A stretch of DNA of 64,000 bases from Emticicia agri (lineage in GTDB: Bacteria > Bacteroidota > Bacteroidia > Cytophagales > Spirosomataceae), in contig NZ_SEWF01000024.1 of NCBI RefSeq assembly GCF_004168285.1, positions 1 to 64,000 on the forward strand, written 5' to 3'. Within the stretch, counting starts at the first letter, position 1; every line of letters begins with the position of its first letter. The notes beneath the pieces were generated by a model that saw only the letters and a program-made list of their open reading frames with translations, was not told the origin of the DNA and searched no databases. Position numbers and translations under genes: made by a program. Shown here piece by piece: positions 23,013 through 32,491 of this stretch.

Positions 23013-24053
23013 TTAAATACCAAATTTTTTATTTTTTAAAAATTCTTCATCTGTTAATGTTTTCAGAAACGCTATCAGCTTTGCTTTTTCATCTTTGGTT
23101 AAAGCAATACCCGGGGTCTCGTTATTCATTAGCAAACCATCTAATGTTTTTGATTCAATTACCCCATCGGTGTAGTGATTCAAAACTGCATCAAGGCTAT
23201 AAAAGCGTCCATCGTGCATATAGGGTGCAGTCATGGCAACATTTCTCAGGCTGGGTACTTTAAACTTGTAGCTATCTGTTTGTATTGCCGTAATTCTCTG
23301 CCGTCCGGTATCCTCTTTGTTATAAACGGGTAATCCATTATTACGATACGAAAGGTCAGTAAATAATTCACCCGAATGGCAAGAAGCACATTTCTGTTTG
23401 AAGATGGCTAACCCTTCCAGTTCTTCTGAACTTAGTATTCCTCCTGCTTCTTTTCTTACATATTTATCATAGAGGGAATTGGCTGAAACTAAAGTAAGCA
23501 TAAATTGTGAAAGCGCTTTCAGAAACCTTTCGGTAGTAATTTCTTTACTGCCATACGCTTTCTGAAAAAGCGTGGTGTATTTTTCCTGCTTGCGCAGTTT
23601 CTCTAATACATTACCCAGTTTTTCATCCATTTCTACCGGATTCTCAATAGGTGCAATAGAAAATAAATCCAGGTCAAACACGCCGCCATCCCAGAAGAAT
23701 TCTTTCTGAAAAGCCATGTTCTGAATAGGCATGGAGTTTCTGATACCAATTTTATTGTCGATACCATGACTTAAATCATGCCCATGATGCGTAAAAGCCG
23801 ATGGTTGGCTATGACATTCGGCACAGGAGATAGTACCATCTCTTGATAAATTCCCATCAAAAAAAAGTATTTTTCCTAACTCGACACCCTCTTTTGTCAA
23901 CGGATTTTTAGAGAAATCATACACAGGTTTCGGGAAATTAGGCGGAACCCTGAAAAGTACCTCCGGTTCAATTTCCGGGGAGTCGTCTTTCGAACAGGCA
24001 ACTCCCAGATAAATCAAACCACTGACCATCAGCATAAGAAATTTTGATTTCAT
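23013..24053 (-). CDS. di-heme cytochrome c peroxidase, MbnH/MauG type (first copy)
   Basis: The product is 346 residues. A lipoprotein signal ends at Cys20 (LGVAC). Two c-heme motifs are present, CAECH (77-81) and CASCH (222-226), together with the family segments HDLSHG, WDGGVFDL and APYMHDGRF. This is the normal length for the family, without the C-terminal extension of its paralogue at 20690-22189. The start codon shares one base with the stop of the upstream MbnP gene (TGATG). The expected location is anchored in the periplasm. The likely job is peroxide-driven oxidation of the partner MbnP. A general cytochrome c peroxidase is the more conservative annotation. Confidence 0.87.
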   Translation of the reverse strand: MKSKFLMLMVSGLIYLGVACSKDDSPEIEPEVLFRVPPNFPKPVYDFSKNPLTKEGVELGKILFFDGNLSRDGTISCAECHSQPSAFTHHGHDLSHGIDNKIGIRNSMPIQNMAFQKEFFWDGGVFDLDLFSIAPIENPVEMDEKLGNVLEKLRKQEKYTTLFQKAYGSKEITTERFLKALSQFMLTLVSANSLYDKYVRKEAGGILSSEELEGLAIFKQKCASCHSGELFTDLSYRNNGLPVYNKEDTGRQRITAIQTDSYKFKVPSLRNVAMTAPYMHDGRFYSLDAVLNHYTDGVIESKTLDGLLMNNETPGIALTKDEKAKLIAFLKTLTDEEFLKNKKFGI

Positions 24054-24859
24054 CAGTCTTTCTCGTTATGGACGTGGTCAACTATAAAACTTTTTGCATA
24101 GTTCTGTCCAATCGGAATACCTGCATCGGGCGAGTGAACCATATAGGTTTTGGCAATACTAATCTGATTTACCCCATTAAATACTTTTGATACATCATGA
24201 ATAACATGTATTTGTGGAGACACATCTCTTCTTACCTGTGCAGTATTAGCCATTGGCAGAGTTATAGTTCTGAGGTTATTGATGGTTTTACCTGTCATTC
24301 CACCAAAACCACCTACATGAAAGGCATATTCTGTCATATTCATCATATTAGGCGGAATAGCTGATGATTTTCCTTCCATTTTGAAGAAAATATAGCCTGA
24401 ATTCCACGACCAGTACATGAAATCGTCGCCATAAGAAGCGGGGTCAAGCACACCCGTACGTTGGCTCACATCAGATACTGACTTCAAGCTGTCAACGCCA
24501 ATCATGTAAGAAACCTCGTTATAATTGCCTGCCGGAACATTATCTAATTTGATAAGCAATGAATTAGGGTCTGACTGTCTTACAAGAAAATACTGGTTCG
24601 GGAATTTCACAACTTCGCCATTCTCGTTTTTAAGCGCAATATTAGAAACAAAGTAATTCAGGCGGGTAACCGTGAAGTCTTCATTGAGTGAATTTTTAGC
24701 AGTAGTTGTACCCAAAACCAACTTCTGGTCGCCCACACGATTGTCGAATTCAAGAATTACAGTATTTTTATCATTCGGATTAATATCATCCTCCTTCTGA
24801 CATGAAACGACGATAATAGAAGCAAAAAGAGCTATCAATAAATATGAGAAATTTTTCAT
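24053..24859 (-). CDS. MbnP-like lipoprotein (first copy)
   Basis: From the ATG at 24859 the product is 268 residues with a lipoprotein signal (lipobox VVSC, Cys20). Longer upstream frames lack a signal peptide and were not used. The MbnP core is clear: LNYFVSNIALK (about 67-77), FMYWSWNSGYIFFKMEG (147-163; Trp150, Trp152), and FHVGGFGG. Several His residues (HVGG, HVIHD, HVHNE at the C-terminus) could be copper ligands. It is the first gene of the tightly coupled operon running down to 19457. A 7-bp inverted repeat lies 29 bp upstream (24888-24905). Family placement rests on motif recognition. Confidence 0.82.
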   Translation of the reverse strand: MKNFSYLLIALFASIIVVSCQKEDDINPNDKNTVILEFDNRVGDQKLVLGTTTAKNSLNEDFTVTRLNYFVSNIALKNENGEVVKFPNQYFLVRQSDPNSLLIKLDNVPAGNYNEVSYMIGVDSLKSVSDVSQRTGVLDPASYGDDFMYWSWNSGYIFFKMEGKSSAIPPNMMNMTEYAFHVGGFGGMTGKTINNLRTITLPMANTAQVRRDVSPQIHVIHDVSKVFNGVNQISIAKTYMVHSPDAGIPIGQNYAKSFIVDHVHNEKD

Positions 24860-24887
24860 TATGTTAAAAGTATATAGCGTGTTTCGG

Positions 24888-24905
24888 GATATACGTAGGT
24901 ATATC
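24888..24905. promoter_or_regulatory. inverted repeat upstream of MbnP-like operon, possible operator
   Basis: GATATAC (24888-24894), GTAG, GTATATC (24899-24905) is a perfect 7-bp dyad ending 29 bp before the ATG at 24859. Its position is right for a repressor or activator site controlling the operon. No regulator gene lies next to it. Confidence 0.35.
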
Positions 24906-24997
24906 TCAACAAAACACAAAGTATTTTGAAAATGATAGATAAAGTAAATCAATAGCCACGTTTATGCGTTTGGCTACAAAATCAATAATGAATGTGA

Positions 24998-25390
24998 TTA
25001 CAGACAGGCAGGCGGATGAAAAACAGACGAAGAAAACTCTAATGTGTTTTTTTCTGCGAAAAGATAGTTTTTTGCAGAAAAATCTTTAATATCAACTACA
25101 TTATCAAAATCAAACTGATTCCGGCTTTCAAATGTGTTGATTTCTAATAATTTATAAATAAAATTCTGAAGGGCGCTTTGTTCTTCTTTTTCGGTTTGTG
25201 TCTGAATTTTTTTTGCTAAAAAACATTTACCGTCACAATGCAATTCAGGTCTGTTTTTATTGACACAGTAGTTTTTGATAATAAAGTCTTTGCGAAGTTC
25301 ATAATCGAGACAAATAAAAGGCACCACAAAAGATTTCACCACCATTGCCAGTGAAAGAAAAGTGAGTGCTATTTGCTTGAATTGAAACAT
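24998..25390 (-). CDS. small membrane-anchored CxGKC protein
   Basis: The product is 130 residues from the ATG at 25390; the frame extends upstream but that part looks unlike a signal. One hydrophobic segment (about 5-25) is followed by FIIKNYCVNKNRPELHCDGKC: three cysteines in a CVNK...LHCDGKCFL pattern. The protein ends FHPPACL. Small Bacteroidota proteins with CVNK and CxGKC and an FxPP end are recurrent and often sit near copper, heme or TonB-receptor genes; their function is not established. It lies 138 bp upstream of the MbnP operon on the same strand and diverges from the beta-propeller gene. A metal-related role is inferred from context and the cysteines. Confidence 0.65.
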   Translation of the reverse strand: MFQFKQIALTFLSLAMVVKSFVVPFICLDYELRKDFIIKNYCVNKNRPELHCDGKCFLAKKIQTQTEKEEQSALQNFIYKLLEINTFESRNQFDFDNVVDIKDFSAKNYLFAEKNTLEFSSSVFHPPACL

Positions 25391-25601
25391 GCGTGCAAAG
25401 GTAATAAATAATTGAATACAGGTAACTAAAACCCTGATAGAATAGGTGTTTAATAGAAAACGAAAGTTGAAGGCTATATTGCTCAATACTAAGATATAGT
25501 TTATGCCTGATACTTAGGATAAATATCCTAACGTTTTAAAATAACGTTTCTTTTACAGTTAAAACTGCAAAAATTTGAGTGCCAATCCAGTTCAATACGC
25601 T

Positions 25602-26636
25602 ATGATAGTCAGAAAATCACTTTTCTCCCTTTTACTTTTTACCATTGTCTTCTATAATAATATGGAGGCAGAAGCCCAAAAAAGAATTAAATTTCCGGCA
25701 GCTTATGTAGTAAACGGAGGTAGCAATACCATTTCAGTTATTGATTTAAAAACGCTGAAAGTAAGAAAAACCATTCAACTCCCCAATACCGATTGTTTAC
25801 CTCATCATATCAGCCTGTCGTCAGACAGAAAAAAAATTCTGGTAGCTATGCCGGAGTTTGATTTCACCCAAAGTCATAATTTATTGCACCAGGCCACAGA
25901 CAAGAAAGGCGGAGTAATTGCCATAGATGCGCAGACAGGTAAGGTATTATTAAATTTATCTCTACCAAAGCCGAATTTTAATGCAGTTTTTTCAAACGAT
26001 AATACTGAAATATGGTCAGCAGCAGCTACGCATTCAGGGCAGATGCACGTTTTCGATGCCAATACAGGGGTGCAAAAAGCTATTTTTTCATTGGGAGCAG
26101 ACCCTACTCAAATCATCTTTTCTAAAGACGGAAGCCATGCGTTTGTGGCGTTAGAAGAAAGCAGTTTTATTTTAGCGCTTGATACCCGATTAAAACAGAT
26201 AAAAAAATACATTAAAGTTGACCCGTTTCCCACGAATGTCTGGGCCGGAAACAACGGCAATATCTATGTAGAGAATAAAAATCTGAAGGCCATAGCCATT
26301 GTAAACGAATCAACAATGGAAACTTATGAATTTGTAGATATTAATTTCAAACCCGGACAAATAGCTTACAATCAATTGCTTAACGAACTATGGGTATGTC
26401 AAGCTGAAGACAATAAAGTAACTTATTTTGAAAGAAAGAATAATGCATGGGTATTAAAATCGACTATTGAAACAGGTCAGGATGCTTATGCTATAACCTT
26501 TGCTAAGGATGAAAAAACTGCCTATGTAGTCAATCGTAAGGAAAATACAGTATCCGTTATCGACGTAACTAAACATCAGAAAATGACTGATATTCCGATG
26601 GGGACATTGCCTAATGGAATTGTATTAAGAGAATAA
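25602..26636 (+). CDS. secreted YncE-like beta-propeller protein
   Basis: From the ATG at 25602 the product is 344 residues; a TTG nine codons earlier is unlikely. A signal peptide (about 1-26, ending EAEAQ) is followed by repeated 40-residue blades of the YncE/YVTN type: AAYVVNGGSNTISVIDLKTL at the start and TAYVVNRKENTVSVIDVTKH at the end. Such propellers sit in the periplasm and bind partners or small ligands; no catalytic residues are evident. It is transcribed away from the CxGKC gene and MbnP operon, from a shared intergenic region of about 210 bp. Propellers of this family are common beside cytochrome c peroxidase-like genes, so it may belong to the same system. That is inference. Confidence 0.8.
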   Translation: MIVRKSLFSLLLFTIVFYNNMEAEAQKRIKFPAAYVVNGGSNTISVIDLKTLKVRKTIQLPNTDCLPHHISLSSDRKKILVAMPEFDFTQSHNLLHQATDKKGGVIAIDAQTGKVLLNLSLPKPNFNAVFSNDNTEIWSAAATHSGQMHVFDANTGVQKAIFSLGADPTQIIFSKDGSHAFVALEESSFILALDTRLKQIKKYIKVDPFPTNVWAGNNGNIYVENKNLKAIAIVNESTMETYEFVDINFKPGQIAYNQLLNELWVCQAEDNKVTYFERKNNAWVLKSTIETGQDAYAITFAKDEKTAYVVNRKENTVSVIDVTKHQKMTDIPMGTLPNGIVLRE

Positions 26637-26657
26637 ACCTATTTCAGCAAAGAGATT

Positions 26658-27302
26658 TCAATTCATTAGTTTCTTTAACTCCTCATCGTCCTCCTCAATC
26701 AAATCAAAAACCGTTTTTCCATTGCTATTAGGAATACTTTTATCAGCACCTGCCTGAAGAAGGATTCTGATACATTCCAGATGCCCGTTTATCTCTTTTT
26801 TATCTCCCGATTTCAGTCCATGAACCGCCCAGAAAAGTGGCGTAGATTTAAAATCAACACATAATTTATTGAGTTCTGCACCTGCCTGTAAAATTTTTTC
26901 TACTACGGCTGGCCTGCCACACCACGCAGCCCAATGCAGGGCTGTACCACCATGCCCTCCTGCATGATTAATTTCTGCTCCTTGTTCAATATAAAAAATT
27001 GCTACTTTGTCGGCATGCAGACTTGCCGCAGCAACAAGTGGTGTATCTTTTTTCTCTACCCTTTCGCCCCCATTAATATCTGCTCCATACGCAAGAAATA
27101 TTTTTGCCATTGCTACACCGTCTTCATGGGTATATAGTCCGGCAAATACCCCATCACAAATCCGGTGAAGCGGATGCGCTTTGGTTACATTGGCCTTATC
27201 GTATGGTAAGCCCTCATTAGCCAAAGAAGGGTTTTCTGAAAGGATATTTCTAAGCCCTTCCAAGTCTTTTTTATTGATTAATTCCCTTATTATCCATTCC
27301 AT
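26658..27302 (-). CDS. ankyrin-repeat protein
   Basis: The product is 214 residues with no signal peptide, so probably cytoplasmic. Ankyrin repeats are visible from about residue 40 to the end: AKIFLAYGADINGG, DTPLVAAASLHADKVAIFYIE, GTALHWAAWCGRPAVVEKIL, STPLFWAVHG and CIRILLQAGADKSIPNSNGK. Ankyrin stacks mediate protein-protein contacts. No other domain is seen and no specific partner can be named. The gene is convergent with the propeller gene (21 bp apart) and divergent from the large T9SS protein. Confidence 0.85.
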   Translation of the reverse strand: MEWIIRELINKKDLEGLRNILSENPSLANEGLPYDKANVTKAHPLHRICDGVFAGLYTHEDGVAMAKIFLAYGADINGGERVEKKDTPLVAAASLHADKVAIFYIEQGAEINHAGGHGGTALHWAAWCGRPAVVEKILQAGAELNKLCVDFKSTPLFWAVHGLKSGDKKEINGHLECIRILLQAGADKSIPNSNGKTVFDLIEEDDEELKKLMN

Positions 27303-27532
27303 TGGGTTTTTCGGTTTTCAGTACAAATGTTATGCTATTTTTTTGAATAATTATATAGATGTTTGTCGATAAATAGTAAAATATTTGGAGTAGATCTTTT
27401 CTGAATTTCACTAAAAGCTGTCTATTTTTTTAAGTTTTAGAGCATTATGTATTTTTCAAGTTTATACCAAGTGATTGTTTTATAAACAATTATTGTTTAC
27501 TTTTCGGCATATTAGTAATTCTGCATAAATCT

Positions 27533-30500
27533 ATGACTAAAATTCTTTACACTACAATCTTGCTGTTATTATCCTATTATTATTCTTATTCTCAAGAACA
27601 AACTCCGGCTATAGAATGGACAGAGCCCTATAGTGGAGGAACAAGAGGCGGAAGCATTACTGCTTTCCCTGGCCCTAATGTTTTATTTGCTTTAGTAAAA
27701 GCTCAAAACTCCAATAGTGGCACAGCAAGCATCAGTAAGTTCTATGCCGATGGTCTTGTGAAAAATCAATATATCGTGGCTGCTGGAGGTTCTGGTAATG
27801 CCCCTATTATGTCACAATATGCTTCTCAAGACGGCGGTGCACTTGTCTATCTTTTTTATGATGGAGTACTTAGAAGATATGATGCCAGTCTGAATGTAAC
27901 CTGGCAGAAAACTGTCAGTTTCACCGTACAAAACGCCACTGCTACGCTTGCCAATGGGTATTATATATTAGCTAACACTTTTGCCAATAATAAAACTTTC
28001 TTAGAGCTTAAAAGAATGAAGAATGATGGCAGCATTGAGTGGTCGGTTGATATTACAGATTTTGCAAGTGTGCTGACTGATATTCAGACAAGCAGCGATG
28101 ATGGGGTAATTATTACAAGTGCCAATGGTTTAAGAAAATATTCCGTAACCGGAAAACTGGTCTGGTCAAACACAACGATTTTAGACGCTTCTCAATTGAT
28201 TATTACTGACCCTTCTATTATGTATGTCTATACCAATAGCAGCAATAGTAATATCCGTAATATAATTCAGCTAAATACTTCTACGGGAGTAGCTAACTGG
28301 ACAAAATCTTTAGTCGGAGAAAGTATCATTGACTTTGAGAGAACATCAGATAATGGTTGTGTTTTCAGTACTAATACAGGCATGTATAAATACAATTCTA
28401 CGGGGGCGTTACAATGGAAAAACATAGGTTATAGCTCTGCTAAAATCACTACTACCGGCGACGGTAAAATATTTGTCATAAAAAACAACTCTATTACAAA
28501 GCTGACATTTGACAATGAAGTAGTCTGGACTAAAAGTTTCAATAATGATTACTATATTGTTCAGGATGTTCACGGTGCCTCTGATTTCGGGCTATATGTT
28601 ACTGCCGTAAAAAATGGCGCAATCTATAATACAAACCCTGATTTTCTTCTTTTTAAACTGTCATCTCCTGATACGCCATGTAAAACAAAATTCGATGTTA
28701 TTGGAGAATCTGCTACCTTTTGCCGAACAGGCAGTTTTTCATTATCGTCCAAAATAGGAAACGGATTGATGGAATACCTGATATATCTGACTAATTTCAG
28801 TTTTCAGTGGTACAAAAACAATGTGCCGATAGAATCAGCTACTAACTTTTCATATATAGCTTCCCAATCCGGAAACTATAGTCTGAAAATCAAGCAGAAG
28901 AGTTGTGAAACTATCTCCCGCAATGTAGAACTAAATATAGTTAACCAAACCCCTCCGGTAATCGAAGCAGATACTAACCAGATTTGTGCGGGCAATAGTA
29001 TTAGTTTAAGAGCCAAAGGTTGTGATGGTGTTGTTGTGTGGTCAAATGGGGCAAGAAGTTTGCAAATTACTGTTACACCACAAGCTACAACGGCTTATAA
29101 TGCCCTATGCGAAAGAACCGTCAACAACGAACTTTGCCAGAGTTTCACAAGCGCTAACCTTACCATTACGGTGCTTAGTTCTTCTAATTTAAAAATCAGT
29201 GATATTGCAGGTAAAAGAGAGTTTTGTGAAAATGGCTTTACAGAACTAAAACCAACGGTAAGTGGTGGAATAGCTCCGATTACCTATACGTGGAAAAAAG
29301 GAAACAGTTCATTGGCGGGTCCAAACATCACTATTAATGAAGACAGTAAGTATGTTTTATTGGTGGTTGATAAAATCGGTTGTTACGATATTTCTGATAC
29401 TATTCGCATTAAAAAAATAGCTAATCCGATTGCACCTACTATAAACACCCCAGCAAGTACGGTCATCTGTGCTAATAAAAGTATCGTACTTACTACCGAT
29501 ATAAAAGAAAATAGTTACCAGTGGCTATTAAACAATATAAAAATCGAGGGTGCTGTAAGTCAGTTTTATGCGGCTACAAGTCCGGGCAGCTATCAGCTTA
29601 AAGTTTTCAATGCGAGTGATTGTTCCAATATCTCTGATAATAGCATTGTCATTTCCTCTTCAGATTTAAAAATCAATTCAATAGAGGGAAATAGAGCTTT
29701 TTGCGAAAGTGCTTCTACCGAATTACGTCCAGCTATAAGTGGAGGAGCCACTCCATTTACTTATGAATGGACTAAAGACGCAAAAAGTTTTTCTGAAGAT
29801 TCAAGCATTTCTATTAATGAAGGCGGTGATTATCGCCTTTCGATTAAAGATAACACTGGCTGTACCGTTCATTCAGATACGGTCAAAATTAAAAAATTAG
29901 CAAATCCTACTTCCCCAGTTATCAATTCTCCGGCAAGTACTGAAATTTGTAGTAATGGAAGTGCGGTATTAACCACTGATGCCAGGGAAAGCTCCTATCA
30001 ATGGTTAATGAACTCCACAGCAATAGATGGCGCAGTGAATCAGTTTTATACAGCTAAAACTCCCGGAAAATATCAGGTAAAAGTTACCAACATTAATAAT
30101 TGCTCAAGTATTTCTGATACTGCCATAACCATTACCCAGCTAATTATCCCTCAACCAAGCATCCAGCAGGCAGACGACACCTTAATTTCAAGCGCTTCAG
30201 CAGGGAATAAATGGTACCTCAACGGAAATGAATTACCTTTTGTGACACAAAAAATCAAGTTTATAGAGGTAGGCAATTATCAGGTAAAAGTTACTGAAAG
30301 AAGTTGCGAAAGTCTTCCGTCTGTTGCCTTTTTGCCTGTGGTTTTAGCCAACGAACAAGCATTTGACTATATACAGGTTTATCCGAACCCTGCTTCTGAT
30401 AAGGTATTTGTCAAATCATCAAAAATAGTTGCCTATCAATTGCTTGATGTCTCAGGGCGATTACTGGGGCAGTCAACCGATAGAAGTTTTAGCCATACTA

Positions 30501-30595
30501 TTGATTTACGTCGCTTTTCTGCAGGAAATTACTTTATCATTTTCCTTGAAGAAAACGGTAACCATTTTGTCAGAAAACTATCAGTCAGTCAATGA
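27533..30595 (+). CDS. T9SS type A sorting-domain protein with Ig/PKD-like repeats
   Basis: The product is 1020 residues. It begins with a signal peptide (about 1-20). Residues about 25-380 form a propeller-like region of short WSxD/KYNSTG repeats. Cys-containing Ig or PKD-like modules follow, each with paired cysteines and an SYQWLLN/QWYKNN core. Residues about 553-870 hold two tandem, clearly duplicated blocks of about 157 residues (each with FCE...ELxPxxSGG...SYQWL). Residues about 949-1020 (VYPNPASDKVFVKS to the end) are the C-terminal sorting domain recognised by the type IX system. It is therefore exported to the cell surface or medium. Ligand and enzyme activity are unknown. Upstream (27483-27499) is a near-palindrome, TAAACAATTATTGTTTA. 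Confidence 0.9.
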   Translation: MTKILYTTILLLLSYYYSYSQEQTPAIEWTEPYSGGTRGGSITAFPGPNVLFALVKAQNSNSGTASISKFYADGLVKNQYIVAAGGSGNAPIMSQYASQDGGALVYLFYDGVLRRYDASLNVTWQKTVSFTVQNATATLANGYYILANTFANNKTFLELKRMKNDGSIEWSVDITDFASVLTDIQTSSDDGVIITSANGLRKYSVTGKLVWSNTTILDASQLIITDPSIMYVYTNSSNSNIRNIIQLNTSTGVANWTKSLVGESIIDFERTSDNGCVFSTNTGMYKYNSTGALQWKNIGYSSAKITTTGDGKIFVIKNNSITKLTFDNEVVWTKSFNNDYYIVQDVHGASDFGLYVTAVKNGAIYNTNPDFLLFKLSSPDTPCKTKFDVIGESATFCRTGSFSLSSKIGNGLMEYLIYLTNFSFQWYKNNVPIESATNFSYIASQSGNYSLKIKQKSCETISRNVELNIVNQTPPVIEADTNQICAGNSISLRAKGCDGVVVWSNGARSLQITVTPQATTAYNALCERTVNNELCQSFTSANLTITVLSSSNLKISDIAGKREFCENGFTELKPTVSGGIAPITYTWKKGNSSLAGPNITINEDSKYVLLVVDKIGCYDISDTIRIKKIANPIAPTINTPASTVICANKSIVLTTDIKENSYQWLLNNIKIEGAVSQFYAATSPGSYQLKVFNASDCSNISDNSIVISSSDLKINSIEGNRAFCESASTELRPAISGGATPFTYEWTKDAKSFSEDSSISINEGGDYRLSIKDNTGCTVHSDTVKIKKLANPTSPVINSPASTEICSNGSAVLTTDARESSYQWLMNSTAIDGAVNQFYTAKTPGKYQVKVTNINNCSSISDTAITITQLIIPQPSIQQADDTLISSASAGNKWYLNGNELPFVTQKIKFIEVGNYQVKVTERSCESLPSVAFLPVVLANEQAFDYIQVYPNPASDKVFVKSSKIVAYQLLDVSGRLLGQSTDRSFSHTIDLRRFSAGNYFIIFLEENGNHFVRKLSVSQ

Positions 30596-30617
30596 GTGGT
30601 AAATTAGTATAGAAGTC

Positions 30618-32306
30618 TCACCAATCAAACTTTAATAAAGAAACACCTTGTCTTGGTAGTTTAATAGTCAATTTTAAACTACCATTGCTTGTTTTTACAT
30701 AGCTTGGCGAAGTCAACAGGGTTAACTGTCCTGCCTTTTCGAGTATAGCAATCTGCTCTTTTGTCGGGTTTTCGGGTGAACCCATTTTCTTCCAGACTTC
30801 GTAGGCATTGCTATTTTCGTTATCTATTCTGTAATGATAAAACCTGATTTTTTCAGTGGGTAATCCTTTCAAATCTATTTCAATGGTTGCATCTGCTGCC
30901 TGCACATCATCGTCATGGTAATGCCAGAGCATCACAGCGGCAGCATTAACATCTTTGCTGGCAAGCGCATTAATATCTGCGTATTTCCCTCTTACGCTTG
31001 AGTCTCTTACCATCTTGAAATCATATTTCTGATTTCCCTTAACCTCTACACGTTTACCCGACATCTGTCCGAACATTCTGAATACGTTCAGCACGGGTTT
31101 ATCTATCCCATTGGTTGCCAAATCACGGAATCCATAAAAATAGGGTTGATTTTCAAATTCAAAAGACCAGCTAACTGTGCCTTTGAGATTGACTTTATAA
31201 TAATCGGCCAGGGCATACTTGCGGGCAAACGAAGCGGCCGTATAGCTTGAATACATGGTGCCATTACGATAGGCATTCTGTGGGTTGGTTTTCATACCAC
31301 ACGCTGCACACCCTTCAGGGTCTGATTCTCCGATAATGATGGGCAAATGTTTAAGCGTTGGAAATGACGCCACAATTCTGAAACCCTCTGAAATATCTCT
31401 TAGCTGTGTACCCATGTTCATCTGCACGTGTCCGTCTATTATTTTAGGCGCACCTTTGGCATGGAAAGAAATAAAATCAAGTGGCGAGCCTACTTTTCCG
31501 GTTACGTAGTTTTTACCCGAAATACAATGTTTCAGAAAGGTTTGCAGAAAATCTGCGGCTTTATTCCAGCTTGGGCCGGTGGTTTCCGGGCCACCTATTT
31601 TAATAGTGGGCAAGGCTCTTTTGGCGGCATCGGCCGTGTAGTCATATAACTTGCAATATTCTTCTACTGTGCCTTTCCAATAACCAATGTTGGGTTCATT
31701 CCAAAGCTCCCAGTACCAGCTTTCCACTTCTTTTTTACCGTATCTCTCTACTGAATGTTTTACCCACTGGTACACCAATTCAGCCCATTTTTTATAATCA
31801 GTAGGAGGATATGCCCAACCTGTATAAATATCATTGTAAGGCATACCGGGCTTCCAGTAATGTTCGTAGGGTTCGGGCTTAGGCGAAAGCGCTTTAGGCA
31901 TAAAACTGAATTGTGCCAAAGGCTTGATACCTCTTTCCAGATAGGTATCAAAGATTTTATCTATAATAGTCCAGTCATATACAGGTTTGCCGTTGGCATC
32001 TTCGGTATAGACATTGGTTGAACCCCATTTCAGGGTCAAGGTATCATGCCCTGATGTAAGCAGATTATGCGCTCTGAAATAAACTGGAACAGGACTCATA
32101 GCCGATAATTCGGATAATAGTTTCTTACCGTCTCTCATATAAGCATAGTTAGGTTCATCAGCTCCAAACCATGCCCACATGGTAGTCATGTCGCCTATTT
32201 TTTTATTGAAATCAACCTGAATGAGTGTTTTTTCGGAAGAAGAATTTTGGGCAAACGCAATGAAACTAAAAAGAGCAAAGACGCCCAAAAGAATGATTTT
32301 TTTCAT
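30618..32306 (-). CDS. secreted glycoside hydrolase family 39 protein
   Basis: From the ATG at 32306 the product is 562 residues with a signal peptide (about 1-19). The TIM-barrel of GH39 is recognisable: VPVYFRAHN near residue 73-81, the acid/base Glu in ELWNEPNIGYW (Glu204), and the probable nucleophile in IIIGESDPEG (Glu327). GH39 members are mainly beta-xylosidases or related retaining glycosidases; the exact sugar cannot be read here. A C-terminal beta domain follows. It sits convergent to the T9SS gene and just downstream of the phenolic catabolism cluster, which fits use of hemicellulose carrying ester-linked hydroxycinnamates. Confidence 0.85.
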   Translation of the reverse strand: MKKIILLGVFALFSFIAFAQNSSSEKTLIQVDFNKKIGDMTTMWAWFGADEPNYAYMRDGKKLLSELSAMSPVPVYFRAHNLLTSGHDTLTLKWGSTNVYTEDANGKPVYDWTIIDKIFDTYLERGIKPLAQFSFMPKALSPKPEPYEHYWKPGMPYNDIYTGWAYPPTDYKKWAELVYQWVKHSVERYGKKEVESWYWELWNEPNIGYWKGTVEEYCKLYDYTADAAKRALPTIKIGGPETTGPSWNKAADFLQTFLKHCISGKNYVTGKVGSPLDFISFHAKGAPKIIDGHVQMNMGTQLRDISEGFRIVASFPTLKHLPIIIGESDPEGCAACGMKTNPQNAYRNGTMYSSYTAASFARKYALADYYKVNLKGTVSWSFEFENQPYFYGFRDLATNGIDKPVLNVFRMFGQMSGKRVEVKGNQKYDFKMVRDSSVRGKYADINALASKDVNAAAVMLWHYHDDDVQAADATIEIDLKGLPTEKIRFYHYRIDNENSNAYEVWKKMGSPENPTKEQIAILEKAGQLTLLTSPSYVKTSNGSLKLTIKLPRQGVSLLKFDW

Positions 32307-32491
32307 GGAAAGGTGGTTTGAATAGAATGACACAAATGTAACTAATTCAGCTACTTAACAAAAATCATTCTTTAAAGTATATATAATTACTTTTCAGCAA
32401 TTGATAGTCTGTAATTCTACCACGGAGATCACCGAGTAATTGCACTGAGTTTCACGAAGTTTTTAATGACACAATCACGGTGTGGCGGCCG

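Noticed and set aside
32410-32490. CACGGAGATCACCGAG-like short repeats after the GH39 gene
   Set aside because: Looks like a common degenerate intergenic motif; no clear unit or boundary.
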